Assembly: GCA_947625055.1 (NCBI GenBank)
Contig: CANQMT010000019.1
Coordinates: forward strand, 1-53,854
Direction: 5' to 3'
DNA length: 53,854 nucleotides
Source of the DNA: an uncultured Monoglobus sp.
Lineage (GTDB): Bacteria > Bacillota > Clostridia > Monoglobales > Monoglobaceae
Part shown: positions 37,437-47,630 of the stretch, in pieces
How the letters are laid out: each line of letters starts with the position of its first letter
Position numbering within the stretch: the stretch's first letter is position 1
Translations under genes and position numbers: made by a program
Notes under the pieces: generated by a model
What the model saw: only the letters and a program-made list of their open reading frames with translations
Database searches by the model: none
Told to the model about the DNA's origin: nothing

Positions 37437-38717
37437 TTATTTGCTTATCGTAATTTCAAATTGATCGCTTCCGTGATCGACATAATCCACAGTATAGCCA
37501 AGCTTTTCCATTTCGCGGATTTTTACAAAATAAGTGTCGTCATAAAGAACCCCGTCCATGGCTGTAATTTTTCCGTTCCGTTTGATCCCCGCTGTTCCTG
37601 TGCTTTCGTCCCACACAACGGTTTCGCCGAAAAACTCAGCCGTTCCGCGCAGCGGGACATAAAAGCTGCCGTTTTCGTCGGTAACATATTCAATATGATA
37701 ATCACGATCAAATCCTAAATAAGGCCGTCCGCCCCCGCTTTCTTTTATGAAAATAACAGTTATGTATTTGACGAGAGATACACTGAAGTTTTTCCCGTCG
37801 ATCACCATGTTTGTCATAACAGGACTCAGTTTCAGATTTATAAAATTAAGTGAAACTGGAGGATCTAATTTGTCATGCGCCTCACGTGTTTTTTGCATAA
37901 ATTCCGAAAAATCCGCCGCCTTTTCGGGAATTATAATCGGCACATCCGCCATGAAAATATTTTCTTCATAATAATCCCGATTGACAGTTTTTCCGTAATA
38001 AGTTGAGGAACTGAAAATATTTTTATAACCCTCTGTTGTCGCGTCGGTTGTCACTTTTTCGACCGTATATACGCCCATGTCCGTTATTTCCGTGGTCATA
38101 CCGTAGCCGGTATCAGTTTTTTGGACCGAGAGATTTCGACGGGATAATGCCTGCCGCGCATATTCTTCAAATGTTTTTCCGCTGAACGTTTCATTTGACG
38201 CGGGATCAAGCATAAAGGGAAAATGAATGTCTATGATATAATAATCGCTGTCCTCGGCAATGTAATCCGAACCGAGCATATCCAAGGCCTCTTTTGCCGC
38301 TTTGTACATTATTTGGACGGGATATTTTTCGTTATCATGCCTTATGTAGTCAAGTAACAAACTCGCGGATAAATATGTTTTCCCGTCGTAATATATGATC
38401 TCGGCAGGCTCTGTTATTTCGACGCCCTCGAGTATACCGCTTATCTCGGCCCTTATATACGGTTTGTCCGGGTCCGAATTGTTGACATATTTGTTGTAAT
38501 AAACATCATAAGTGCTTGTCAGACTTTCGTCGTATGTCAGACTTCCGTCCGTGTCATAATGTGAGATGTTTGAGCCGAAAACGCCTTGAACCGCATACTG
38601 CTCATTGCCGTAAGACTCCTTGGCCAAATTATACATTCCGGTCTCATCCTCGGAACAGCCGCAAAGCAGTGCCGCCGAGCAAACCAAAACCAACACCGCA
38701 AAAAACAATCTTTTCAT
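37437..38717 (-). CDS. Lipoprotein with C-terminal stalk (copper amine oxidase N-terminal-like) domain
   Basis: 426 residues. The N-terminus is a lipoprotein signal ending LLCGC with C21 as the probable lipid-attachment cysteine (Cys at -2 is unusual). The middle part is unassigned, rich in Tyr and Asp. The C-terminal region (about 345-426) has FYVPLRGTAEFFG and WDESTGTAGIKRNGK, the pattern of the wall-associated stalk domain common in Clostridia. Function unknown; surface-exposed on the outer face of the membrane. Base composition is more AT-rich than its neighbours. The same domain type is in the protein at 45519. Confidence 0.8.
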   Translation of the reverse strand: MKRLFFAVLVLVCSAALLCGCSEDETGMYNLAKESYGNEQYAVQGVFGSNISHYDTDGSLTYDESLTSTYDVYYNKYVNNSDPDKPYIRAEISGILEGVEITEPAEIIYYDGKTYLSASLLLDYIRHDNEKYPVQIMYKAAKEALDMLGSDYIAEDSDYYIIDIHFPFMLDPASNETFSGKTFEEYARQALSRRNLSVQKTDTGYGMTTEITDMGVYTVEKVTTDATTEGYKNIFSSSTYYGKTVNRDYYEENIFMADVPIIIPEKAADFSEFMQKTREAHDKLDPPVSLNFINLKLSPVMTNMVIDGKNFSVSLVKYITVIFIKESGGGRPYLGFDRDYHIEYVTDENGSFYVPLRGTAEFFGETVVWDESTGTAGIKRNGKITAMDGVLYDDTYFVKIREMEKLGYTVDYVDHGSDQFEITISK

Positions 38718-38742
38718 AACGGTCTCCCCCTTTCATGATATA

Positions 38743-38771
38743 ATTATACCACAATATCAAATCACGGTCAA
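38743..38771 (-). promoter_or_regulatory. Promoter of the lipoprotein gene
   Basis: On the minus strand TTGACC (38771-38766), 17 bp, TATAAT (38748-38743) with extended -10 TGG, then AAAGGGGGAG before the ATG at 38717. A phased A-tract array starts about 20 bp upstream. Confidence 0.88.
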
Positions 38772-38790
38772 TCGTAATATAAAAATATAT

Positions 38791-38923
38791 ATTAAAAGAA
38801 TTTAGAAGAAAATTAGAAGAAAAATTTTAAAATTATATGAATTTATAAGAAAAAATCCAAGTTTAGAAGAAAATTAAAAGAAAAAACCTTAAATTAGAAG
38901 AATTTAGAAGAAAATTAGAAGAA
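38791..38923. repeat. Helically phased 10-11 bp repeat array (consensus wTTAGAAGAA)
   Basis: About thirteen consecutive 10- or 11-bp units, most reading (A/T)TTAGAAGAA. Clear units are at 38801-38810, 38811-38821, 38862-38871, 38893-38902, 38903-38912 and 38913-38923; others are diverged, such as TTTATAAGAA at 38842. The period is close to one DNA turn, which predicts intrinsic curvature. It lies directly upstream of the lipoprotein promoter. Confidence 0.85.
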
Positions 38924-38949
38924 TATTTCTTGACTTTTTCGTCTAAAAC

Positions 38950-38982
38950 TAAAAGCAAAAGGGCTGCCCGAAGGCAGCCCTT
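38950..38982 (-). terminator. Terminator after the PFOR gene
   Basis: A 10-bp perfect stem, AAGGGCTGCC (38959-38968) with GGCAGCCCTT (38973-38982). On the minus strand it is followed by TTTTGCTTTT. It starts 11 bp after the gene ends. Confidence 0.9.
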
Positions 38983-38992
38983 GAGTTTTGCA

Positions 38993-42526
<3,534 letters not shown>

Positions 42527-42636
42527 TGTTTTTGTCCTCCTTTGGGATTATAATATATTGTTATTTTTTGTGAATTTTACGGGTATTTTGCGCTCTCAAG
42601 CACAGCGGTATCCGAGGCGCATTATACCCCTTAAAG

Positions 42637-42665
42637 AGTATAACATAACTTTTTGCGAATTTCAA
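42637..42665 (-). promoter_or_regulatory. Promoter of the PFOR gene
   Basis: On the minus strand TTGAAA (42665-42660), 17 bp, TATACT (42642-42637) with extended -10 TG. This gives a leader of about 100 bases. A second TATAAT with a poor -35 lies slightly downstream. Confidence 0.75.
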
Positions 42666-42788
42666 ATGTTTTTATAAAAAAATTACAAAAAATTTGAAAA
42701 TTTTTTCGCGGTTTCTTAAAGTGGCTCGAAGCTTTGCAAAAATGTTGAAAAAAGCGTAATTTTTCCGCGCTGAATTAAAAATTCGGTA

Positions 42789-42817
42789 TTTACTAATTTA
42801 ATAAAATATGGTAACAT
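42789..42817 (+). promoter_or_regulatory. Possible promoter of the AI-2E family gene
   Basis: TTTACT (42789-42794), 17 bp, TAACAT (42812-42817) with TGG before the -10. Both boxes are weak. The heptamer array would lie in the leader. Confidence 0.4.
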
Positions 42818-42821
42818 AACA

Positions 42822-42865
42822 TAGGGACTAGGAAGTAGGTACTAGATACTAGGTACTAGGTACTA
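42822..42865 (+). repeat. TAGNNNN heptamer tandem array
   Basis: Six consecutive heptamers: TAGGGAC, TAGGAAG, TAGGTAC, TAGATAC, TAGGTAC, TAGGTAC, then TA. It ends six bases before AAGGAG of the next gene. The phase (TAG every 7 bp) is the same as in the arrays at 102-136 and 7243-7277. The rest of the 359-bp gap (42527-42885) is AT-rich with the PFOR promoter. Confidence 0.9.
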
Positions 42866-42885
42866 TAATCTAAGGAGCATATATT

Positions 42886-44094
42886 ATGAAATGGAAAGAC
42901 GTATCTAAATATTTGGGATTGTTTGTGTTCGCGGTGGCGGTCATCGCGGTTTACAAGACATTTGACAATATCGGAACGATCTTCAGGTGGCTGGGCGGTC
43001 TGGTAACGCTGGTGCGCCCGTTTATAATCGGCTTTGTAATAGCGTACATATTGGTGGCGCCCTGCCGCTTTATTGAAAGATTTCTGGAAAAGCGCGGCAA
43101 CGCCTGGCTCAGGGACCACCGCCGCCCTATCGCGGTCGTGACGATCTACGCGGCGTTTATTCTGCTGATCGCTCTGGTGCTTGTGGCGATTGTGCCCGCT
43201 ATCGTGTCGAACCTGATCGAGTTCTATAACAATCTGCCCGAGCTTATCGGCGAGTTTGTGAACTGGTTCAACTCTCTCGAACTTGGCATCACGCTCGGCG
43301 AGAACACGCTGTCGCAATTGTTCGAGAACGAGTATTTCTCGGTCCAGCAGCTCTTAAAGTTTTTCGACCTAGCCAATATGAACCGCTACGCTCAGGGCGT
43401 CATAAACTTCGGCTCGGGCGTTGTGCATGTGTTCATGGGTCTTATCGTCTCGATCTATATGCTGCTTGACCGCTCGAACATAAAACGCGGACTGGCGCGC
43501 CTGTCGCGGGACATATTCAAGGACAGGACCCGCGCGTTTATAGTAAAATATCTGCGCCGCATAAACCAGTTCGCCAACAAGTATATCTATTGCATGCTGG
43601 TCGACGCGGTAATAATATTCGTGCTCGGATTTTTGGTTCTGACGGTCGAGGGCGTAAAATACGCGCCTCTGCTCGGCCTTATGCTGGGCGTGTTCAACCT
43701 GATCCCGTATTTCGGCGCGATCATAGCCACCGCGGCGATCGGCGTTATCACCGTGTTCACCGGCTCGCTGACGCTGGCGATCGTGGCGGTCATCTCGATG
43801 ATAGTCGTTCAGCAGCTCGACGCGAACCTTATCCAGCCAAAGCTGTTCGCGGGCTCGCTTCAGGTCAAGCCGCTGTGGGTCATCTTCGCGGTGTTTGTGG
43901 GCGGCGGCCTCTGCGGAACGATCGGAATTTTCCTGGCGGTGCCGATCGCCGCGCTCGGACGCAGCATAATCATCGACTTTATGGAATACCGCGAGGCCAA
44001 GGCCGGCATCCCCAGCCCGCCCCGCGAAGAAGAGCCGCCCCCGAAAAAGCATAAGCATCACATACATTTCGGTAAACATAAAGATGAGGAATAA
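42886..44094 (+). CDS. AI-2E family transporter (UPF0118)
   Basis: 402-residue membrane protein of the AI-2E/YdiK/PerM family: paired hydrophobic segments at the N-terminus (about 10-60 and 80-110), a long soluble stretch, and C-terminal segments with LLGLMLGVFNLIPYFGAII and DANLIQPKLFAGSLQVKPL, a family hallmark. Substrate cannot be told from sequence; members differ between autoinducer export and ion antiport. The C-terminal tail is His/Lys-rich. AAGGAG at 42872-42877. Confidence 0.9.
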   Translation: MKWKDVSKYLGLFVFAVAVIAVYKTFDNIGTIFRWLGGLVTLVRPFIIGFVIAYILVAPCRFIERFLEKRGNAWLRDHRRPIAVVTIYAAFILLIALVLVAIVPAIVSNLIEFYNNLPELIGEFVNWFNSLELGITLGENTLSQLFENEYFSVQQLLKFFDLANMNRYAQGVINFGSGVVHVFMGLIVSIYMLLDRSNIKRGLARLSRDIFKDRTRAFIVKYLRRINQFANKYIYCMLVDAVIIFVLGFLVLTVEGVKYAPLLGLMLGVFNLIPYFGAIIATAAIGVITVFTGSLTLAIVAVISMIVVQQLDANLIQPKLFAGSLQVKPLWVIFAVFVGGGLCGTIGIFLAVPIAALGRSIIIDFMEYREAKAGIPSPPREEEPPPKKHKHHIHFGKHKDEE

Positions 44095-44135
44095 TGGGTA
44101 TATAATATTTGGATAAATAAAGGAGGTGCACTGTA

Positions 44136-44456
44136 ATGGTATTGACGGTTGACGAGTTAAAAAAATGCGTCGCGCCGGTGGCAAAAAAGTATAACCTAAA
44201 CGCCGTGTATGTTTTCGGCTCATATGCCCGGAACGAGGCCACGGACAGCAGCGACGTCGATATTCTTATTGACAGAACAGGCTCCAAGATCCGCAGTATG
44301 TTTGATATGGGAGCTTTATACAATGACCTTTGCGACAGTATCGGGAAAAATATAGATCTTGTCACTTCGCATACTTTGGAACAGCAGAGCACAAAACAGC
44401 GCACGCCGTATTTTATTGAAAACGTAAACGCGGAGAGGATAAAAATATATGAATAA
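44136..44456 (+). CDS. mntA: MNT nucleotidyltransferase, MntA-like antitoxin
   Basis: 106-residue minimal nucleotidyltransferase. The active-site motif is G28-S29 in VFGSYARNEATDSSDVDIL, with D40 and D42 as metal ligands. In MntA/HepT (type VII) modules this protein silences the HEPN RNase by adding AMP to a Tyr. AAAGGAGG precedes the ATG and its end overlaps hepT by eight bases, so both are made from one mRNA. Confidence 0.87.
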   Translation: MVLTVDELKKCVAPVAKKYNLNAVYVFGSYARNEATDSSDVDILIDRTGSKIRSMFDMGALYNDLCDSIGKNIDLVTSHTLEQQSTKQRTPYFIENVNAERIKIYE

Positions 44457-44802
44457 GAGTGATTTTCAGAGACTGCTTCATATTCGCACATATTGCGGAG
44501 ATATTGCGGAATTTATTGAGAGATTTGGCAAAGACTATGATACGTTTGTCGGTGATCGGGCGTATTTCAGCGCCGTTTCAATGTGCATACTGCAGATCGG
44601 GGAGCTTGCAAACGGCCTTTCCGATAAATTCCGTGAGGAAACGCAAAAGAAAATTCCTTGGAAAATGATACGCGGTATGCGAAACTGGATGGCTCACGCG
44701 TATGCGGAAATGGACGAACATATTATTTGGGAAACAGCTATCAATGATATACCGCGGCTGCTTGAATTTTGCAATGAAGCCATTGAGAACGGCACAGAAT
44801 GA
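44449..44802 (+). CDS. hepT: HEPN-domain RNase toxin, HepT-like (DUF86)
   Basis: 117 residues, all helical. The catalytic RX4HXY motif is intact: R78, H83 and Y85 in RNWMAHAY, where the Tyr is the known AMPylation site in HepT. Partner of the overlapping mntA. Probably a toxin-antitoxin or abortive-infection module. Its TGA stop forms part of a terminator palindrome. Confidence 0.87.
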   Translation: MNKSDFQRLLHIRTYCGDIAEFIERFGKDYDTFVGDRAYFSAVSMCILQIGELANGLSDKFREETQKKIPWKMIRGMRNWMAHAYAEMDEHIIWETAINDIPRLLEFCNEAIENGTE

Positions 44803-44843
44803 ACATAAAAAAGAAATCCGCGAGGATTTCTTTTTTATGTTCA
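44800..44843. terminator. Bidirectional terminator palindrome containing both stop codons
   Basis: A perfect 20-bp inverted repeat (44800-44819 with 44824-44843, loop GCGA) with A- and T-runs in the arms. Its first three bases are the hepT stop codon and its last three are the sodC stop codon on the other strand. Confidence 0.92.
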
Positions 44844-45293
44844 GCGGCGGATTTTGCCGCAGGCAATTTTTGTTCCCGAGTCACCGGACGGCTGGGTCTT
44901 AAAATCGTCCGGCTTGCTGTGAATAATGACCGTTTTGCCGATAATCTCTTTTACGGTGAAACGGTCGGTCAGCACCGACATGTACGCGTATCCCCGGTTC
45001 CCGAAAAGCGGCGGCAGATCGCCTGCATGGCACGGGTGCGGGCTTTCGTCCGGGTTGTAATGCGCGCCCGCGTCGGCAAACGGATCGACCGCGTCTCCCG
45101 AGCAGCTTGTTCCTCCGTGGATATGAAACGCGAATATGCCGCAGCCGTCATCGGTCGGCAGACCGCATATTTTTGCTGTAACCAGCACGCCGTTTGTCAT
45201 CTGCCTGAAGGTCACGGTTCCGTGAATATCCGGACAGTCACCGATCCCTTTTACTTCCGCCCGCGCGGCGGAGCATGTGTTATTTTTAGTCAT
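44841..45293 (-). CDS. sodC: Cu/Zn superoxide dismutase family protein
   Basis: 150 residues without a signal peptide. Metal ligands are present: H57 and H59 in FHIHGG, bridging H78 in AHYNP, H86, H89 and D92 in HPCHAGDLP, and the His in VIIHSKPDDF. C64 in TSCSG and the late Cys in IACGKI can form the usual disulfide. The start is ATG 45293 with GGAGG seven bases upstream; a longer ORF to 45329 has no ribosome site. A cytoplasmic Cu/Zn SOD-like protein in an anaerobe may protect against oxygen; the activity is not proven. Confidence 0.88.
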   Translation of the reverse strand: MTKNNTCSAARAEVKGIGDCPDIHGTVTFRQMTNGVLVTAKICGLPTDDGCGIFAFHIHGGTSCSGDAVDPFADAGAHYNPDESPHPCHAGDLPPLFGNRGYAYMSVLTDRFTVKEIIGKTVIIHSKPDDFKTQPSGDSGTKIACGKIRR

Positions 45294-45433
45294 ATTATTA
45301 CCTCCCGAGGTATAATATGACCAAAACAAAGCACCGGTGAAACAAAATGACCGGCATTTGCCTCGCCCTCATAAATGAAGGCGAGCCGGGACGCCGGGGT
45401 CGGCGTACTCTACGACCAAAGTGCGCAAAACGT

Positions 45434-45457
45434 CGTAGGGGCGGCAATCTTCCGCCC
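45434..45457 (+). repeat. Short interspersed palindrome CGTAKGGGCGG-N6-CCGCCC
   Basis: A 24-bp palindrome whose arms match 19046-19069 while the central six bases differ. It lies in the gap between sodC and the NPCBM gene (45294-45518), which also holds a CTCGCC/GGCGAG hairpin and no gene. Confidence 0.55.
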
Positions 45458-45518
45458 GCTTTATTGGATCAAACCGAAAATTTATTCCGGAGCGGTAAAG
45501 TCCGCATTGGGTTTTTGT

Positions 45519-46211
45519 TTATTGCACCATCATGTTGCCGATGCCTATTCCTCCATCACCCACAATTTTCAACTGCAAGCCATAATTTACAGGGATAGAA
45601 ACTGTTTTGGGTAAAGCTTCATCTTCAAGTTCTACCTCTTTTACCGTCCTTCCGTCAACGATAAATGATACAGATTTACTATTTTGACCAACGGCATGAC
45701 CTATTGTACATTCTATGGTTGAATATTTGCCGTTAAGATTAAATAATGCATTTCCATTCTTGCCTCCCCAATTGTCCCTGAATGCAAAACCGTTACTGTA
45801 TTTTTCTCCCGACATCTCAAAGCTTTGACCTTCGGTTGCTAAATATGTGTAGCAATTACTTTCATCATACGGCGGGCAGACTTCCAAAAACGGCGTTCCG
45901 CCCGGAACCATTTCGTCCCACAAATACACGCTTTGGGTCGCTCCGTCCCATGTTACCTGCATATCGGCAAGATTTGCCGTGCCGCGAACGGGCATATAGG
46001 TCGTTCCGTTGTAGATAAACGGCTCGATCGTGCTGCCGTTCGCGTCTTTTAATTCACATAAAACATTGTCCTTGTAAACTTTGATATTGTTGTACTCCAC
46101 TTCGATCGTTTCAAATTTCTGCTTCGCGAACACTCCGCCGCTTACGACCAGGGCTCCGATAATGAGGCCCGAGACCGCGCCCTTTAATCTTTCTTTTATT
46201 ATTGGTTTCAT
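45519..46211 (-). CDS. Stalk-domain and NPCBM-like surface protein
   Basis: 230 residues. An N-terminal membrane anchor (about 10-30) is followed by a stalk (copper amine oxidase N-terminal-like) domain with TYMPVRGTANLADMQVTWDG (about 70-95). A C-terminal NPCBM/NEW2-like domain follows with YSNGFAFRDNWGGKNGNALF, STIECTIGH and VSFIVDGRTVKEVEL. It probably sits on the outer face of the membrane and binds sugar polymers. It is AT-richer than the core genes. Partner proteins unknown. Confidence 0.8.
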   Translation of the reverse strand: MKPIIKERLKGAVSGLIIGALVVSGGVFAKQKFETIEVEYNNIKVYKDNVLCELKDANGSTIEPFIYNGTTYMPVRGTANLADMQVTWDGATQSVYLWDEMVPGGTPFLEVCPPYDESNCYTYLATEGQSFEMSGEKYSNGFAFRDNWGGKNGNALFNLNGKYSTIECTIGHAVGQNSKSVSFIVDGRTVKEVELEDEALPKTVSIPVNYGLQLKIVGDGGIGIGNMMVQ

Positions 46212-46358
46212 TTTATAACCCTCCGATATTTTATAATGTGGCCGACACTTTTATCCGAGCGTCATGTTCTCTCCCCGCCTTTCCGACAAAAATTTCAAAT
46301 AAAAAATGTGCAGCCCGAGTCTGAGCTGCACATAAAAACGCGGCTAAGACTTCAATGC

Positions 46359-46500
46359 TGCCACACATCCGAAACAAATACAACAAGACATACTGTTTTA
46401 TTTGTGCACGTCAAAGCCAACATTTTTAGCTTATTATTGCACAAATAAAACTGTGTATGAAAAAAACAGCTTTCATTGTTATATATTCAGATATGTGGCA
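46359..46500. other. Nested palindrome, possible MITE-like element or structured RNA
   Basis: Outer arms TGCCACACATC (46359-46369) and GATATGTGGCA (46490-46500) match at 10 of 11. Inner arms of 13 bp are perfect (46396-46408 with 46438-46450) and extend to CATAC/GTATG (46389-46459). A separate 9-bp hairpin (46306-46333) precedes it. The 415-bp gap 46212-46626 contains no ORF that looks real. Confidence 0.6.
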
Positions 46501-46626
46501 CAATCAGTATAGCATAATATTCCAAAAAGGTCAATGCGGAATTGAAAAATATAAAAAGAGGCACAGCCGTACCTTTGTTTAAATCAAATTTTGTTGTTTT
46601 CAAACGCTCCCGCGAGTAAATACGTT

Positions 46627-47022
46627 TTAATTGATTTTTTCTATTATACTTTTAATATATTCGTACAGTTTTTCGGTATCTTTAAGAGCTTTTTCGGCGT
46701 GGTGCTCCTCAATGAACAGTTCCTGCGGATATCGGATTTTAACTCCGTAAGGCGTGAGATTGTCACACATTTCGATATATTCCTCGCCTATGTCAATGAA
46801 TTCGCCAAGTTCCTAGGCAAGCAGACCCAAATCATGAGTTTTCCGCAAATTCGCTCCGCTTGCCAAAAGCGCGCCTTTGAGCAGTTTTTCAATCGCTTGC
46901 TGGCAATGATAGCATATTATTTCCAGTGGGCGGGGTTTCATATTGTAGTACAGATGCTTTGCCGTTTTATAATCCATTTCGGCAAAACTTTCCCATTCTT
47001 TGATTAAATCATTATTCTTCAT
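46627..47022 (-). pseudogene. HEPN-domain gene interrupted by an in-frame TAG
   Basis: Reads as a HEPN protein (PF05168-like): YKTAKHLYYNM, YHCQQAIEKLLKGALL, NLRKTHDLGLLA, then TAG at 46815-46813. The same frame continues without further stops through ELGEFIDIGEEYIEMCDN, KIRYPQELFIEEHHAEKALK to TAA at 46629-46627 (about 131 codons). The tail contains the RYP and helix pattern expected of this family, so a single nonsense change has truncated a once-complete gene. It overlaps the nucleotidyltransferase gene by 11 bp. Confidence 0.85.
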
Positions 47023-47326
47023 AAAGCAAAATTCCTTCCTGCTTTACAGTTTTTTCAAGAGTGTTTTGCATTGAGCGCTTATCAAAAGCGGTCTCATATC
47101 CGACCACTATATCTACGGGGCGTTTTCTTATGCCGCGCAAAGATTTGTACGCCTTTTGCGACAGTTCTATTTTATCTCCCGCCTCGTCGGGAACAACGAC
47201 ATAAAAGTCATAGTCGCTGTCGTCGGTATAATTATCTTTGGCAAATGAGCCGAACAAATAAATGCGTTTCGGCGCTACGCTCGCGCGTATCTTGTCTTTA
47301 ATTGCGGTTATCTCGTAATTAACCAT
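47012..47326 (-). CDS. MNT-type nucleotidyltransferase, partner of the broken HEPN gene
   Basis: 104 residues. Active-site motif G26-S27 in YLFGSFAKDNYTDDSDYDF with D38 and D40. It is only distantly like the mntA at 44136 and belongs to a different MNT/HEPN pairing. The downstream HEPN gene overlaps it and is truncated, so the module may be dead or serve as an orphan antitoxin. AAGGATG precedes the ATG. Confidence 0.85.
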   Translation of the reverse strand: MVNYEITAIKDKIRASVAPKRIYLFGSFAKDNYTDDSDYDFYVVVPDEAGDKIELSQKAYKSLRGIRKRPVDIVVGYETAFDKRSMQNTLEKTVKQEGILLYEE

Positions 47327-47349
47327 AAAACCACATCCTTTATGTGATT

Positions 47350-47377
47350 ATTATATCACAATTATATAAAATGTCAA
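47350..47377 (-). promoter_or_regulatory. Promoter of the second MNT/HEPN pair
   Basis: On the minus strand TTGACA (47377-47372), 16 bp, TATAAT (47355-47350) with extended -10 TG. It lies about 25 bp before the start codon, giving a very short leader. Confidence 0.85.
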
Positions 47378-47402
47378 TCAAACAATACTTAAATTATTGT
47401 TC

Positions 47403-47444
47403 CAAAACAAAAAGCGCGGGAATATGCAACGGCATATTCCCGCG
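47403..47444 (-). terminator. Terminator after the ABC ATPase remnant
   Basis: A 13-bp perfect stem (47415-47427 with 47432-47444, loop AACG) with a T-rich run on the minus strand side. It now also ends transcripts of the Na/Pi gene. Confidence 0.88.
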
Positions 47445-47451
47445 GGGGTGT

Positions 47452-47627
47452 TTAGTTTAAGAGCGCGCGGTCGTTGGCGAATTCTTTGCCGCTGATGTCG
47501 GCGAATTTTTTGAGCAGGTCGTCGACCGTGAGCGATTTTTTCTCGTCGCCTTCCGCGCTGTATATTATTCTGCCCTCGTGCATCATGATAAGCTTGTTGC
47601 CGTGGGTTATCGCGTCCTTCATGCTGC
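47452..47627 (-). pseudogene. 3' remnant of an ABC transporter ATP-binding gene
   Basis: The minus frame between the Na/Pi stop codon and the terminator encodes about 58 residues, including SMKDAITHGNKLIMMHEG, RIIYSAEGDEKKSLTVDDLL and KEFANDRALL, then TAA at 47454-47452. This is the C-terminal end of ABC ATPases of the MKDAI/HGNRLIMMHEG type. Walker A, signature and Walker B are gone. An internal ATG at 47621 opens the frame, but no ribosome site is seen. Best read as the leftover of a deletion whose other edge is the 3' end of the Na/Pi gene. Confidence 0.8.
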
Positions 47628-47630
47628 GCT

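Noticed and set aside
46813..46815. Pyrrolysine or programmed readthrough at TAG in the HEPN gene
   Set aside because: No insertion signal is visible, and a simple nonsense mutation in an accessory gene is more likely.
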